In this document: positions 38,079 through 47,922 of the stretch, piece after piece
Layout: every line of letters begins with the position of its first letter
Numbering within the stretch: position 1 is the stretch's first letter
NCBI GenBank assembly: GCA_963831645.1
Contig: CAWHQZ010000024.1
Location: 13,669-77,668, forward strand
DNA: 64,000 nucleotides
Direction: 5' to 3'
From: CAWHQZ01 sp963831645
GTDB taxonomy: Bacteria; Pseudomonadota; Alphaproteobacteria; Rhizobiales; Aestuariivirgaceae
Program-made: the position numbers and the translations under genes
The notes under the pieces: generated by a model
Databases searched by the model: none
The model's input: the letters and a program-made list of their open reading frames with translations, nothing else
Told to the model about the DNA's origin: nothing

Positions 38079-38869
38079 TTAGCTCACATCGCGCCAGAAC
38101 CCCAGGACGGCACCAACGAGCAGGTCGGGACCAGTATCCATGGCAATGTGCTGCTGGCCGGGCATTATCACCGTGCGCGAGTTCGGGAGGGTCTTCTCGA
38201 GCTCGGCGATGACCCGTCCGAAGAAGGGCGGGCTCTCGCCGCCGAGGAGAAGCAGGACGGGTATCGATAGCTTACCGACTCGGTCGGCGGCCAGGCGGTA
38301 AGCCTCTTCTGCCCGAAGCTCCCGTGGCAGCGTGTGTGCCGCGGCAACGCGGCCGGGCCAGGCTGGCGAGGACTTCATGGCTTCAAGCTGATGCGACGGT
38401 ATCCCGAGGATCTCGCCCATGAACGCTGTGACGACGCCTTCGCGGTCGCCGACGGCAAGAAGGGCCTCCAGACGATCGAGCTGCTCAGGAGTAACCCCGC
38501 TCTCGCCCTCGCCGTAGATCGCCGGCTCGTAGAGGACGAGACCGGCGAGTTTGTCCGTCTGCATTGTCGCCTCCAGCGCATAGACGGCTCCATTGGAGTG
38601 GCCAAACAGGAGCATCGGGGCATCGAGGGCGTTGACGAGCGCGGCAACGTCTTAGAACTCACGCTGGATGGAATACTCTGGGCTGTCGCCACTGTCGCCC
38701 CGGCCACGACGGTCCATAGTGGTGACCGTGAAATGCTCCTCGAAGCGGGGGCGGATCGATGCCCAGCGCGCGCGGTTCGCTGCCATTCCATGAACGAGCA
38801 CGAGATGTGGCCCATTGCCGCCTTGCTCATAGGCGACATCGTGCCATCCGCGCTAACGACAGTCTTCAT
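38079..38869 (-). pseudogene. Alpha/beta hydrolase with a frameshift and an in-frame stop
   Basis: ATG 38869 behind GGAG. After a slip near 38840 the frame gives YEQGGNGPHLVLVHGMAAN (oxyanion HG), TTMDRRGRGDSGDS, then an in-frame TAA at 38652-38654, and MLLFGHSNGAVYALEA with the nucleophile GHSNG, LLLLGGESPPFF and a final histidine (PGQQHIAMDTGP). The full family layout is thus present but interrupted by two defects. Because a premature stop is not an indel, this copy is the strongest case for a true pseudogene. Confidence 0.7.
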
Positions 38870-39112
38870 GCCAACTCCGCCCCGAAGCGATTTCGGCTGT
38901 CGGATCGTTGGCACCTTACCGGGCGCCTAACAGATGTCATGCGAAATACTCGTCCTCAAACTCTCATCCCGATGAAGGAAGCTTTGCTGCCGTAGCAGCA
39001 TACGTGGAGGGTGCTCGAACAAAGGCCACGAGGCGGCCCAAAGGTGATTCCAGCTGGCGCGACGAACATTTCCTCCCGAATCAGTTCTGTGAAATGCCTG
39101 ATGATGTCTTCT

Positions 39113-39905
39113 TCACAGTGGAATACTCGGCATACCCACCTTTGCAGTGGCTCCTCCATCCGCGACATGAATCGAACCCGTCACGAAGCTCGCCAAATCT
39201 GAGGCGATGTAGATGATTGCGTTGGCGAGCTCTTCAGTGCTGGCAATGCGTTTCATCGGTATGCTCTCACGCAACTTATCGTAGCCGGCCTCGACACTGC
39301 CGCCTCCGAAAAAGCGGCCAACCTCCTGAAGCATGTCTGTGTCGATGGCGCCGGGACATATGCAGTTCACACGAATATCTGGAGCAAGCTCAATCGCGAG
39401 GTCTCGCGTCATGTTCACGACGCCGCCTTTTGTCGTGCAGTAGATCGAAGTCATGCGTGCCGCTCCCTCTGATCCCATAGACCGACGCGATGTTCACAAC
39501 GTTGCCTTTGGATTGGCGCAGCGCGGGAACGGCGAACTTGGTGCAAAAATAGACCGCCCGGAGGTTCACATTGACGGTCTCATTCCATTCGGCTTCGGTC
39601 ACTTCCTCGATGGGTTTGCCCGGTCCGCCAACTCCAGCATTGTTTACCAGCACATCCAGTCCACCAAGGCCTGCGATTGCCGCTGTGACAGTAGACTTGC
39701 AATCATCAACATTCGCGAGATTCCCGGGGGTTGGGACAATTTCCCCCTGTCCTCGCAATTCAGAAACGGCTCGATTTACGGACGAAACGCTACTTCCGTT
39801 CAAAGCTACACGCGCCCCTGCCTTGAGGAACGCCCGCGCGGTTGCAAGACCAATGCCCCGCGTTCCGCCAGTGACCAATACCCGCTTGCCCGACAAATTC
39901 ATCAT
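39113..39905 (-). pseudogene. Short-chain dehydrogenase/reductase, one frameshift
   Basis: ATG 39905 (or 39902) behind GGAGG. Cofactor motif TGGTRGIG (residues 12-19), NNAG (about 85), catalytic Ser/Tyr/Lys region with YCTTK (after the frame change near 39455) and the C-terminal VADGGATA. Classical SDR of about 263 residues, NAD(P)-dependent. One indel near the catalytic serine breaks it. Confidence 0.75.
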
Positions 39906-40071
39906 GATGCCCTCCTCCTGACTGCTCATGAGACCGCCTCTACGCGCGATCGACCCTTCCCGCAAATTGCTCCCGGTGGTGGGCAAACTTCCGCCCCGGA
40001 GGTGTGAGCGTCCCATCGAGCAGTTGCTATACAAGTGTCTACTAGAAAACAGCAGCTTGGAGGTAAATCCG

Positions 40072-40524
40072 ATGACTTCAATGAGACCCGGAATGCCGTT
40101 CGCGCATTCCAAGATTGCCCAATATCTCACCAAGCAGATCAATGCCCTGCAGGCTGAAAAGTCTCAGCGCCAGATCGCCGCCGAGATGGGCTATGAGAAG
40201 CCGAACATCATTTCGATGTTCAAGCGTGGCGAAGCCAAAGTCCCGCTCGACAAGATCCCGGCACTCGCCAAGGCGATCAATGTCGATGTGGCTTTCCTGT
40301 TTCGCTTAGGCCTAGAGCAGTATTGGCCTGATCTGCACGAGGCGATGGCCGGCGTCGGCATCACCCCGCTGACCAGGAACGAGACCCGGATCATCAACGT
40401 GATCCGCAAGTTGTCCGGCAACACCGACCCTGCCCTCGACAAGAAAGACGAGGAGCCGCTAGCCAAAATATTCCAGCCAGCCAAATGTGCGGATCCGCCT
40501 GAGGCAAGTGGGCCTCGTCCATGA
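40072..40524 (+). CDS. XRE-like helix-turn-helix regulator
   Basis: 150 residues. ATG 40072 is preferred because TTGGAGGT lies nine bases upstream. The longer frame to 39928 lacks one. The N-terminal HTH (SQRQIAAEMGYEKPNIISMFKRGEAKVPLDKIPALAKAI) is lambda-repressor-like, followed by a short C-terminal domain. It is divergent from the SDR gene, so it may regulate it. Confidence 0.65.
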   Translation: MTSMRPGMPFAHSKIAQYLTKQINALQAEKSQRQIAAEMGYEKPNIISMFKRGEAKVPLDKIPALAKAINVDVAFLFRLGLEQYWPDLHEAMAGVGITPLTRNETRIINVIRKLSGNTDPALDKKDEEPLAKIFQPAKCADPPEASGPRP

Positions 40525-41037
40525 GCCCATGCTCGAAACCGGGTAGTTTCAGCGCAATCGACATGGGGTCTGTGCGGCCATGAAAGACGCGATGAATGAC
40601 ATGCACGAGCATATGGCAGTGGAACTTGAGTCGTTCCAACTCAAGAGAAAGCGTATTGTCTTGGGGCCGTCATCGCGAGGCGACCCCCGGTCCGCGCGAA
40701 GCACGGTCGGAGGACAAAGCAGAGTTGCCACGGCAAGACGGCTCGTGACCCGAAGCAGTCATACAGCGCCGTCATTCGATCACGTCTCGGCGTGGGTGAG
40801 CATCGTCAGCGGCACGTCGAGGCCGAGCGCCCTTCACGTCTTGAGGTAGAACACCGGAAGGTCGGCCGGCTTCTCGCCCTTGAGGATGTATCAACGTAGC
40901 CGGCCGCCGCGCGCCCTCTTTCCTTCACGCTGTAACTTTACTCGAGAAGATTATTAGCGTTCTCTATTCAGTGAGGCGCGTCCGTTGCAGAGCTTGCCAG
41001 AGCGCTGCCGAATTTCAGAAATCAGGGAGGTTCAATC
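40525..41037. other. Intergenic region with a decayed gene fragment
   Basis: Includes, on the minus strand (40772-40890), a remnant of the C-terminus of an ABC-type substrate-binding protein of the ABC_sub_bind family (YILKGEKPADLPV, then RALGLDVPLTMLTHAE, VIE*), with a gap between the two parts and a stop. The rest holds a GC-rich repeat-like segment around 40660-40740 (GTCATCGCGAGGCGACCCC). No intact gene. Confidence 0.4.
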
Positions 41038-41748
41038 ATGGCAGCACTTGACCGCCGCACTTTTGTGGCTGCGACTGCAGCTAGTGTCGTAGCTCCCACT
41101 GCCATTGGCGCGAAAGAAGTCATGGAGGCCGGAATGGACTGGATGACCATGTCACTTGAGGCCCGCAACCTGGCTTACAACAATGTAGCGCATGTGGGAG
41201 CCGATTTCGCTCGGACGAAAACCGAAAGCTGGACCGCAGCTTCGAAAATTCTCCGCGAACAGCGCCCGGTGCATCTCAATCTGGCGTATGCTCCAGGAGA
41301 GCGGACGAAGTGGGACCTATATCCTGCTACCGACCCTAAAGTGCCGTGCTTCGTTCACATTCACGGCGGTTACTGGCAGCGCGGCAGCAAGGAGATATTT
41401 GCCTGCCTCGCCGAGGGTGCTTTGGCGCGCGGCTGGTCGGCAGCGCTGCCGGGCTATACGCTTGCCCCTGAGGCGAGCCTGACGCAGATCACGAACGAGT
41501 TGCGAACAGCGTTCGACTGGCTCGAGGCGAAGGGCGTCGAGCACGGTATTGCGGGGCCCGTCATAGTCACCGGTTGGTCGGCCGGCGGGCATCTAACTGC
41601 ATTCATATTGGATCATCGAAAGGTGGCGGCTGGGTTGGCGATTTCGGGAGTTTTTGACCTAATCGCTGCCGAAACGCTTCGAACCTGCATGTCAGACCAT
41701 CTGCTTGAATTGCGCTGCGTCGCGACGTTCGCCCCGGTCAGACGATAA
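41038..41748 (+). CDS. Alpha/beta hydrolase (esterase/arylformamidase-like), C-terminally truncated
   Basis: 236 residues, GGGAGG upstream. A DRRTFVAATAAS start resembles a Tat-type export signal. The hydrolase core has HGGYW (oxyanion) and the nucleophile elbow GWSAGG. The catalytic Asp/His region expected at about 250-280 is absent: the frame ends soon after AISGVFDL, so the enzyme is probably inactive. Kynurenine formamidase-like members are the closest in pattern. Confidence 0.6.
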   Translation: MAALDRRTFVAATAASVVAPTAIGAKEVMEAGMDWMTMSLEARNLAYNNVAHVGADFARTKTESWTAASKILREQRPVHLNLAYAPGERTKWDLYPATDPKVPCFVHIHGGYWQRGSKEIFACLAEGALARGWSAALPGYTLAPEASLTQITNELRTAFDWLEAKGVEHGIAGPVIVTGWSAGGHLTAFILDHRKVAAGLAISGVFDLIAAETLRTCMSDHLLELRCVATFAPVRR

Positions 41749-42345
41749 GGTAAGTTGACCGGAAGTCGAGACCGACCCTCTCTCCAATGCGCCGGCCAAG
41801 CGTCAGATAAGCCGCTTTCGCATCGATTATGGCGTATGGCACGCGCGGTGCCGACGATGACTGCAGCAAATGATCGGGCTTACCATGCATTTGAGCACCG
41901 GCTCGGCGCGAGCGGCGCATGGGCTCCCCGGCGACCATGATCGAAAGGTCGCCGGTTCAGGCACGCGGCACGCCGCTGGAGACCGGCGAATGGATCAGAG
42001 TTAAACGCCCGCGTCAGCAATCTTACGAGCACGCTCATTGGTATTCGCAGGATTGCCGGATGCATAGCGATGTGAGCGCATCTTGTCGCATGACATTGCG
42101 GACATCGCTCCCGACAGCGATTGTTCATGGCAGCGCTGCTCGTCAGCATCAGGATCACGATGTCGCATTGGCGGGCAGTTCGGCATTCGAAGTGCCGTCG
42201 TTGCGCGATGTTCATTGCAGAGGGCCGGCACGCGCTCCTGCGACACATCGTTCACGACCACCTTGTGCCCGCCGGCGATGACGTTCGCTGCCATTCGGCC
42301 AGCCCATGTTGCCGATGCCGATGAAGCCGATCGATTGGCCGGTGT
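41738..42345 (-). pseudogene. 3-hydroxyisobutyrate dehydrogenase-family remnant
   Basis: Pieces in several frames: IGFIGIGNMGWP, then MAANVIAGGHKVVVNDVSQERV, CDIVILMLTSSAAM, and IADAGV...DSPVSSGVPRA...TGDLSIMVAGEP. These follow the order of a beta-hydroxyacid dehydrogenase Rossmann domain. At least four frame changes and a stop interrupt it. The catalytic lysine region is lost. It lies downstream of the CMD gene on the same strand and was probably cotranscribed. Confidence 0.6.
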
Positions 42346-42756
42346 TCAATCCCCGGCCTCACAGGAACTGACATGCACGGCTCCTTGTACTGCGTTGGGC
42401 GATCGGAAGCCTCGAGGCCTGCGATACCGCAGGTCGTCACCTGGCAGCACCTCCTTGATTTCCTCGACGGTGCAGCCGTTGTTGAGCGCGCCGCGCACAT
42501 GCAACTTGATCTCAGCGGGCCGATTGAGCGCGGTCAGCATCGCGAGGTTGATGAGGCTGCGAGTCTTGCGATCGAGCCCTGGACGGCCCCATCCGTAGCC
42601 CCAGCACCATTCGGTGGTGATGCGCTGGAAGGCCATAGTGAAATCATTCGCTGAGGCAAGCGACGCATCGACGTAGTCCTTGCCCAATACTTCGCGGCGG
42701 ATCTCAAGGCCCAAGTTGAAAAGTTCGTCGGTTTCTGCCGTGATATCCTTACTCAT
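42346..42756 (-). pseudogene. Carboxymuconolactone decarboxylase-family protein, frameshifted C-terminus
   Basis: ATG 42756 behind GGGGAAGG. Core motif TEWCWGYGWGRPGLDRKTRSLINLAML and HVRGALNNGCTVEEIKEVL. The usual C-terminus (Q-V-T-T-C-G-I-x-A-G-L-E-A) is present in another frame near 42440, showing a slip there. Members decarboxylate or act as AhpD-like thiol proteins. Together with the adjacent 3-hydroxyisobutyrate dehydrogenase remnant and the divergent MBL gene it belongs to a carboxylic-acid degradation locus. Confidence 0.7.
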
Positions 42757-42796
42757 CTGCACCTTCCCCGTTGTCTGGACGAAGTCGGAGAAGCTT

Positions 42797-43597
42797 ATGT
42801 CCGAACTCCCCGGCTATAAAGTCTTCGCGCTGCGCTATGCCACCATGGCCTCCCGCGTGCGCCGTGACAATTTCATCTTCGCCGACGCCCACGAGACACG
42901 TATGCCGATCGACTATTTCGTCTGGGCGATCCAGGACGCCGAGCGAACCATTCTTGTCGATACCGGCTTCGACAAGGCTCAGGGCGAGCGCCGCGGACGC
43001 ACTTTCCTGCATGACCCGGCCGATCTGCTCAAGCTGATCGGCATCGAGACTGGCAACGTGCGCGACGTGATCGTAACTCACATGCACTACGATCACATCG
43101 GCAATATCGACCTCTTTCCGGCCGCCACATTCCATCTCCAAGACAGAGAGATGGCCTATGCCACCGGCCGCTACATGTGCCATCAAGTGCTTTCGCAGGT
43201 CTTCGACGTAGAGGATGTCGTTGGCATGGTCCGGTGCGTCCATGCCGGACGCGTGCGATTTCATGACGGAGAGGCGCGGATCGCGCCCGGCCTCACGGTC
43301 CACCGTGTCGGCGGCCATTCCGGCGGCCTGCAGGTCGTCCGCGTGCACACCGAGCGCGGCTGGCTCGTGCTCGCCTCGGATGCATCGCATTTTACCGAGA
43401 ATCGCACCAGGCGGAGCCCCTTCCCGGTCGTCCTGCACGTCGGCGAGATGCTCGAAGGCTACCGCCTGTGCGAAGAATTGGCTGACGGCGAGGATCTCAT
43501 CATCCCCGGCCATGATCCCCAGGTGCTCGAGCGCTGGCCGCGATGGTCAGAGAGCGAGCCGAATATCGTGCGCGTCGACCTCGCTCCGCGAAGTTAG
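42797..43597 (+). CDS. N-acyl-homoserine-lactonase-like MBL-fold hydrolase
   Basis: 266 residues from ATG 42797 (GGAG upstream); the longer frame to 42680 runs through the divergent promoter. Metal motif THMHYDHIGN, then HRVGGHSGG, ASDASHF and PGHDP, the quorum-quenching lactonase/AttM-like subgroup. Substrate is a lactone or ester. Forty bases separate it from the divergent CMD gene, suggesting a shared promoter region. Confidence 0.8.
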   Translation: MSELPGYKVFALRYATMASRVRRDNFIFADAHETRMPIDYFVWAIQDAERTILVDTGFDKAQGERRGRTFLHDPADLLKLIGIETGNVRDVIVTHMHYDHIGNIDLFPAATFHLQDREMAYATGRYMCHQVLSQVFDVEDVVGMVRCVHAGRVRFHDGEARIAPGLTVHRVGGHSGGLQVVRVHTERGWLVLASDASHFTENRTRRSPFPVVLHVGEMLEGYRLCEELADGEDLIIPGHDPQVLERWPRWSESEPNIVRVDLAPRS

Positions 43598-43931
43598 GTA
43601 TCATCCATGATGTCGATTGGCTGCCTTGGACGATTGCTTCTGGCACATAGCATAACACGCTGAGCGTCCACTTCCGGGGCATAAGCGTCGGTTAGGATAT
43701 CCCTGCATTCGTTGGCGAAGTGGCGCAACCTGCAAAGTTCCACCGCCGGCGGCGATCCATCCTTCGACAAGCTCAGGATGACGTCATGGTGAGTCTGTCG
43801 AACCATGGATTGCTTCCCCCGGCTTAAGGCCGGGGTCGCAACGACCGACATGTTCTCTCCCCGGAATTGTGCTAGGTCGGCCATGCGCTGGCCGCGCATA
43901 AGCTCGGTCGCTGATCGCTGGGAAGACTGCC
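43598..43931. repeat. Intergenic region with a palindromic dispersed repeat
   Basis: Between 43745 and 43855 are inverted arms (GATCCATCCTTCGACAAGCT, and CGAACCATGGATTG) and a GC hairpin CCCCGGCTTAAGGCCGGGG, of the same general type as 1608-1700. No gene is supported here. Confidence 0.45.
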
Positions 43932-44393
43932 ATGCCCAAGATCGACATCGCCGCCGTGCCGCAACGCAAAGGCTCGGGCTATCCGCCGCCATTCGACGCA
44001 CCCTGTGCCGAACGCGTGCGGCAGCGGCTGGGCAACGCCGGCGGGCTCACTGATTTCGGGGTCAATCTCATGCGCCTGCCGCCGGGCAATTGGTCGAGCC
44101 AGCGCCACTGGCATTCGGCCGAAGACGAATTCGTCTATGTGCTCGAAGGCGAACTGACGCTGATCGAAGATGGCGGCGAGACGGTGCTGCGCGCCGGCGA
44201 TTGCGCGGCCTTTCCGAAAGGCTCCGGCAACGGCCATCACATGATCAACAAATCGGGCGCGATGGCGGTTTATCTTGAAGTCGGCACGCGCTCGCCCGCC
44301 GACGTTACCATCTGCTCCGACATCGACATGATGAGCTCCAACGCCGACGGCCGGTTCGTGCACAAGGATGGCACGCCCTATCCCGAACCCTAA
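43932..44393 (+). CDS. Cupin-domain protein
   Basis: 153 residues, single cupin barrel. Metal ligands are visible in the two cupin motifs: QRHWHSAEDEFVYVLEG (His-His-Glu) and FPKGSGNGHHMIN (His). Such stand-alone cupins are often sugar isomerase- or dioxygenase-like; a substrate cannot be told. The terminator at 44417 follows 24 bases after the stop. Confidence 0.78.
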   Translation: MPKIDIAAVPQRKGSGYPPPFDAPCAERVRQRLGNAGGLTDFGVNLMRLPPGNWSSQRHWHSAEDEFVYVLEGELTLIEDGGETVLRAGDCAAFPKGSGNGHHMINKSGAMAVYLEVGTRSPADVTICSDIDMMSSNADGRFVHKDGTPYPEP

Positions 44394-44416
44394 ATCTAGC
44401 AACTGCGTAGAGTCTC

Positions 44417-44447
44417 GAGGGAGCTCTTCGGTGCTCCCTCAATTTTT
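44417..44447 (+). terminator. Rho-independent terminator after the cupin gene
   Basis: Perfect 8-base stem GAGGGAGC/GCTCCCTC (44417-44424 with 44433-44440), 8-base loop, then AATTTTT. Right orientation and distance for the cupin transcript. Confidence 0.75.
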
Positions 44448-44872
44448 GTGTCGTGTCCGGAATAGCCAAGGTCGAGAACATGATCGCCGGTATGCGGTCT
44501 CAGTGGGCGGCTGTGGTGGCTAGGCAAGGCTTGGGTCAGCGGGACCCGCCAAATCACAGAGACGCCGGTAGGTTCTGGCGGATAGGCAAGGCTTGGGTCA
44601 GCGGGACCCATCAAATCGCTGGGAGCCGGTTGGTTCTGAGGGACAGACAAGGCGTGGGTCGGTGGACAGGGGTGGAAGTCCTAGGAAAAAATTCTATCCA
44701 TGATCCGGATGGCTCGGGTGTCGGCAGCAAAAAAATGGCTAAGTGTGGCCCTTTCCGTCAAGGAGAGGCAAAGATAACCGGCCATGTCATTGCAGCTGAG
44801 CGCCGATGGGCGGAGGCTCGCGACCCCAAAGCTAATCCCAGGAAACTCGAGCAGCGGCTGATTTCAAGAAAA
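44448..44872. repeat. Imperfect tandem repeat of about 64 bases
   Basis: GGCAAGGCTTGGGTCAGCGG begins a block near 44523 that recurs near 44586, with a poorer third copy (GACAAGGCGTGGGTCGGTGG) near 44646. On the minus strand it would encode a Pro-rich short frame without a start signal. No gene is supported. Possibly a mobile intergenic element. Confidence 0.5.
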
Positions 44873-45778
44873 TCAGCGCGCTGACTTCGCCCAGCTGAAG
44901 AACTCCTCAATGATAGCTTTATTGGGGTGATCGGCGCGATAGAGCAGGTAATAGCCGGCTCCTGGAAGCTCGCTGTCGAGGGCCTTGACGAGTCTGCCGC
45001 TGCGCAGCTCCTCGGCCACCAGAAGGTCATCGCAGATGGCGATACCCTGTCCGGCGATCACGGCATCGATCGCATGCAACTCTTCCCGAAAAGTCAGTTG
45101 ATCGAGCTCCTCGAGGAAGGGGACCGTGGGATCCTCGGCGCGAAGACCATCCAGCCACCAGCGCCAAGTCGGCGGGTGAACGGCCTGGGGCGACCAATAC
45201 CAATGGATCACCGTGTGGAATCTGAGCTCATGGTAACCTCCGAGCGGTTTGCCTTCGGGCAGCGAACTCGGGTTGCACAGGACGAGGAATTTGTTCTTAA
45301 AGAGTTCCCTGGCGGCCAAACCGGCGGGCGGGTCCGAGGTCCAACGAATGGCGATGTCGCACTCGCCACCCTGCAGGTTGAGCACGCGGTCGGTGCCAAT
45401 GATTTCCAGTGAAATGCCCGGATGCACCTCGCGCCACGAGGGCAAGCGTGGCACCAGCCATCGGCTCGCAAAGGCGTTGGTGGTCGAAACTTTCAAGGAG
45501 CGTTCCAGGGGAAATTCGTGGACGGCCGATAGCGCATCGGCAAAGGAATCGAGCCCTTCGCGAATTACCGGGAAAAGGCGGGCGCCGGCCTCGGTCAAGG
45601 CTAGTGGCCGTGGGCGGCGCCGAAAAAGGGGGCGCCCGCAACAGCTTTCCAGCAGTTTGATTTGGTGGCTGATCGCCGTTGGCGTGACCGCGAGCTCATC
45701 CGCTGCAGCCTTGAAGCTCAAATGGCGCGCGGCCGCCTCGAAGGCGCGAAGTTGAGCCAATGGGGGTAAAGACCTCAT
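44873..45778 (-). CDS. LysR-family transcriptional regulator (GcvA-like)
   Basis: 301 residues from ATG 45778 (an upstream extension to 45886 is not needed). Winged helix with LRAFEAAARHLSFKAAADELAVTPTAISHQIKLLE, then a substrate-binding domain ending in LLYRADHPNKAIIEEFFSW. It is divergent from the FAD oxidase at 45898, a standard LysR/target arrangement. Inducer unknown. Confidence 0.86.
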   Translation of the reverse strand: MRSLPPLAQLRAFEAAARHLSFKAAADELAVTPTAISHQIKLLESCCGRPLFRRRPRPLALTEAGARLFPVIREGLDSFADALSAVHEFPLERSLKVSTTNAFASRWLVPRLPSWREVHPGISLEIIGTDRVLNLQGGECDIAIRWTSDPPAGLAARELFKNKFLVLCNPSSLPEGKPLGGYHELRFHTVIHWYWSPQAVHPPTWRWWLDGLRAEDPTVPFLEELDQLTFREELHAIDAVIAGQGIAICDDLLVAEELRSGRLVKALDSELPGAGYYLLYRADHPNKAIIEEFFSWAKSAR

Positions 45779-45897
45779 TGTCCTGATTCTAGATGAACTG
45801 AGTTCACCCAACACCTCAAATATTCGATTTTGCCACGACCCGGCCGTCGCCCCGATGATGACCGTCAATCGCAAATCAGCATCCATCGGGAGACGCC

Positions 45898-47268
45898 ATG
45901 TTCACCACATCCGAGATCGCGGCGTTCGCGAAGCGGCTCCGCAGTCAGCTGCTACGCCCTGGGGACGACAACTATGATGAGGCGCGGAGGGTCTGGAATG
46001 GTATGATCGACAAACGCCCCGCGTTGATCGTGCGAGCCGCGGGCGTCGCCGATGTCATCCAGGCGGTCGAATTTGCCCGCGAGAGCGGTCTCGTGCTTGC
46101 GGTGCGAGGGGGCGGCCACAACGTCTCCGGCAACGCCGTTTGCGACGGGGGATTGACGCTCGATCTCTCCCTGATGCGAAGCGTTCGGGTCGATCCGAAG
46201 CGACAGAGCCTTCGCGCGGAAGGCGGCACGCTGTGGCGCGATCTGGACCACGAAGCCGAAGCCTTCGGCCTGGCGACGACGGGCGGTCTGATCAGCAGCA
46301 CAGGCATCGCCGGTCTAACACTGGGCGGCGGCCTCGGTTGGTTGATGGGCAGCTATGGATTGGCCTGCGACAACCTTCTCTCGGTCGATCTCGTGACCGC
46401 GGCGGGCGAGTTGGTCACGGCCAGCGCCAGCGAGAACGCCGATCTCTTTTGGGGTCTGCGCGGCGGCGGCGGTAATTTCGGCGTCGCCACCTCTCTCGAG
46501 TACCGGCTTCATCCGGTGGGCCCGATGCTGGGTGGTCTGATCATTCACCCCCTGGAGCAGGCTGCCGACCTCTTCCGTTTCTATGAGGCGTTCACGCGCG
46601 AGGCGCCGGACGCGCTCGGTTCGATGCTCCTCTTCGTTACCTCGCCGGACGGCGAACGGGTAGCAGCCCTTGCGGTCTGTTACAACGGCCCACCCGAAGA
46701 AGGCGAGGTCCTGCTGGCGCCCCTGCGGGCCTTCGGCTCACCGCTGGCCGATACCATCGGACCCATGCGCTACACGCAAATCCAGCAAATGTTCGACGAA
46801 GGCTTTCCCGCCGGACTGCAGAACTACTGGCGATCGAGCTTCCTCGAGTATCTCGATGGCGATGGCATCGAGGCCATCGTCGAACGGTTCCGGCAAGCGC
46901 CCTCGCCCCAGGCCGCGATCGCCATCGAACAACTGGGGGGCGCGGTGGCCCGGGTTTCGGCCGAGGATACGGCCTTCAACCACCGCGCATCGCGCTTCAA
47001 TCTCCTGATCCTCGGCATGTGGCCCGAGAGGCACGCCAAGGCGGAGAACGTCGGGTGGGTTCAGAGCATCTCCGAGACCCTAGCGCCTAATGCCTCGAGC
47101 CGCGTCTATGTCAATTACTTGGGACAAAGTGGCGATGAGGGCGTGGGCCGCGTCGAGGCTGCCTATGGGCCCGAGGCCTATGCCCGTCTGGTGGCCTTGA
47201 AGAACAAATATGATCCAGAGAATCTCTTTCGCCTGAACCAGAACATCCAGCCGACGGCGAACGGCTGA
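45898..47268 (+). CDS. Berberine-bridge-like FAD-dependent oxidoreductase
   Basis: 456 residues. FAD_binding_4 domain with the covalent-flavin histidine in VRGGGHNVSGN, TTGGLISSTGIAGLTLGGGLGW and GGGGNFGVATSLEYRL; C-terminal BBE signature (VNYLGQSGDEG...YGPEAYARLVALKNKYDPENLFRLNQNI). The second covalent Cys of plant BBEs is not at the expected place, so a single covalent link is likely. Oxidises sugars, alcohols or alkaloids; substrate unknown. Probably controlled by the divergent LysR gene. Confidence 0.87.
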   Translation: MFTTSEIAAFAKRLRSQLLRPGDDNYDEARRVWNGMIDKRPALIVRAAGVADVIQAVEFARESGLVLAVRGGGHNVSGNAVCDGGLTLDLSLMRSVRVDPKRQSLRAEGGTLWRDLDHEAEAFGLATTGGLISSTGIAGLTLGGGLGWLMGSYGLACDNLLSVDLVTAAGELVTASASENADLFWGLRGGGGNFGVATSLEYRLHPVGPMLGGLIIHPLEQAADLFRFYEAFTREAPDALGSMLLFVTSPDGERVAALAVCYNGPPEEGEVLLAPLRAFGSPLADTIGPMRYTQIQQMFDEGFPAGLQNYWRSSFLEYLDGDGIEAIVERFRQAPSPQAAIAIEQLGGAVARVSAEDTAFNHRASRFNLLILGMWPERHAKAENVGWVQSISETLAPNASSRVYVNYLGQSGDEGVGRVEAAYGPEAYARLVALKNKYDPENLFRLNQNIQPTANG

Positions 47269-47290
47269 GCCAAGGAAAAGGAGGACAAAA

Positions 47291-47761
47291 ATGGAAGACT
47301 GCAAAGACACTCACGCGGGCGGCTGCTTGTGCGGAGCGGTGCGCTACCAAGCCAGCGGCAAGCCCTTCTGGGTCGGGCATTGCCACTGCCAAAGCTGTCG
47401 CCGGCACTCGGGCGCACCGGTCGTGACCTTCGCCGGCTTCAGCGCGAGCCAAGTCGTTTTCACTAAGGGCCAGCGACGGGTCTACAACTCCTCACCCGGC
47501 GTGGGCCGAGCCTTCTGCGGCGCGTGCGGAACGCCCCTCACCTGGGAAGGCCAAAGCAAAATTCCCGAAAGGGGTCACATCTTCGAATTTCACATCAGCA
47601 CCCTGGACGAGCCCGAGACTTTCGTCCCGACGAACCACGTATTTTACCCAGAGAAATTGTCTTGGTTCGACGTGGCCGACAATTTGCCCCGGTATATTGG
47701 CTTTGACTTCAACAGTGAAATATGCCGACACGGACCGGCCAACGGCGGTCTGCCGAAATGA
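47291..47761 (+). CDS. GFA-family (CENP-V fold) zinc protein
   Basis: 156 residues, 22 bases after the FAD oxidase stop with AAGGAGGA upstream, so probably in one operon with it. Zinc cysteines: GGCLCGAVRY, GHCHCQSCRRHSG and FCGACGTPLTW. As with the copy at 29668 the family function is not fixed. Co-transcription with an H2O2- or aldehyde-forming oxidase suggests handling of a reactive product (inference). Confidence 0.85.
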   Translation: MEDCKDTHAGGCLCGAVRYQASGKPFWVGHCHCQSCRRHSGAPVVTFAGFSASQVVFTKGQRRVYNSSPGVGRAFCGACGTPLTWEGQSKIPERGHIFEFHISTLDEPETFVPTNHVFYPEKLSWFDVADNLPRYIGFDFNSEICRHGPANGGLPK

Positions 47762-47922
47762 ATACCACTTCTCCTCCGGGTCAGATCGGCGATTCATTTT
47801 AGCGATGGGAAAGTCCGCTGTCAGCCTGGGAGCAGCCGCGAATAGCATCTATCGTTAGTTCGCATTCGTGTCAGGAAGAGGCCGACTGCGCACCAAAAAC
47901 AAGCACTTACCAGCTTCGCGGA

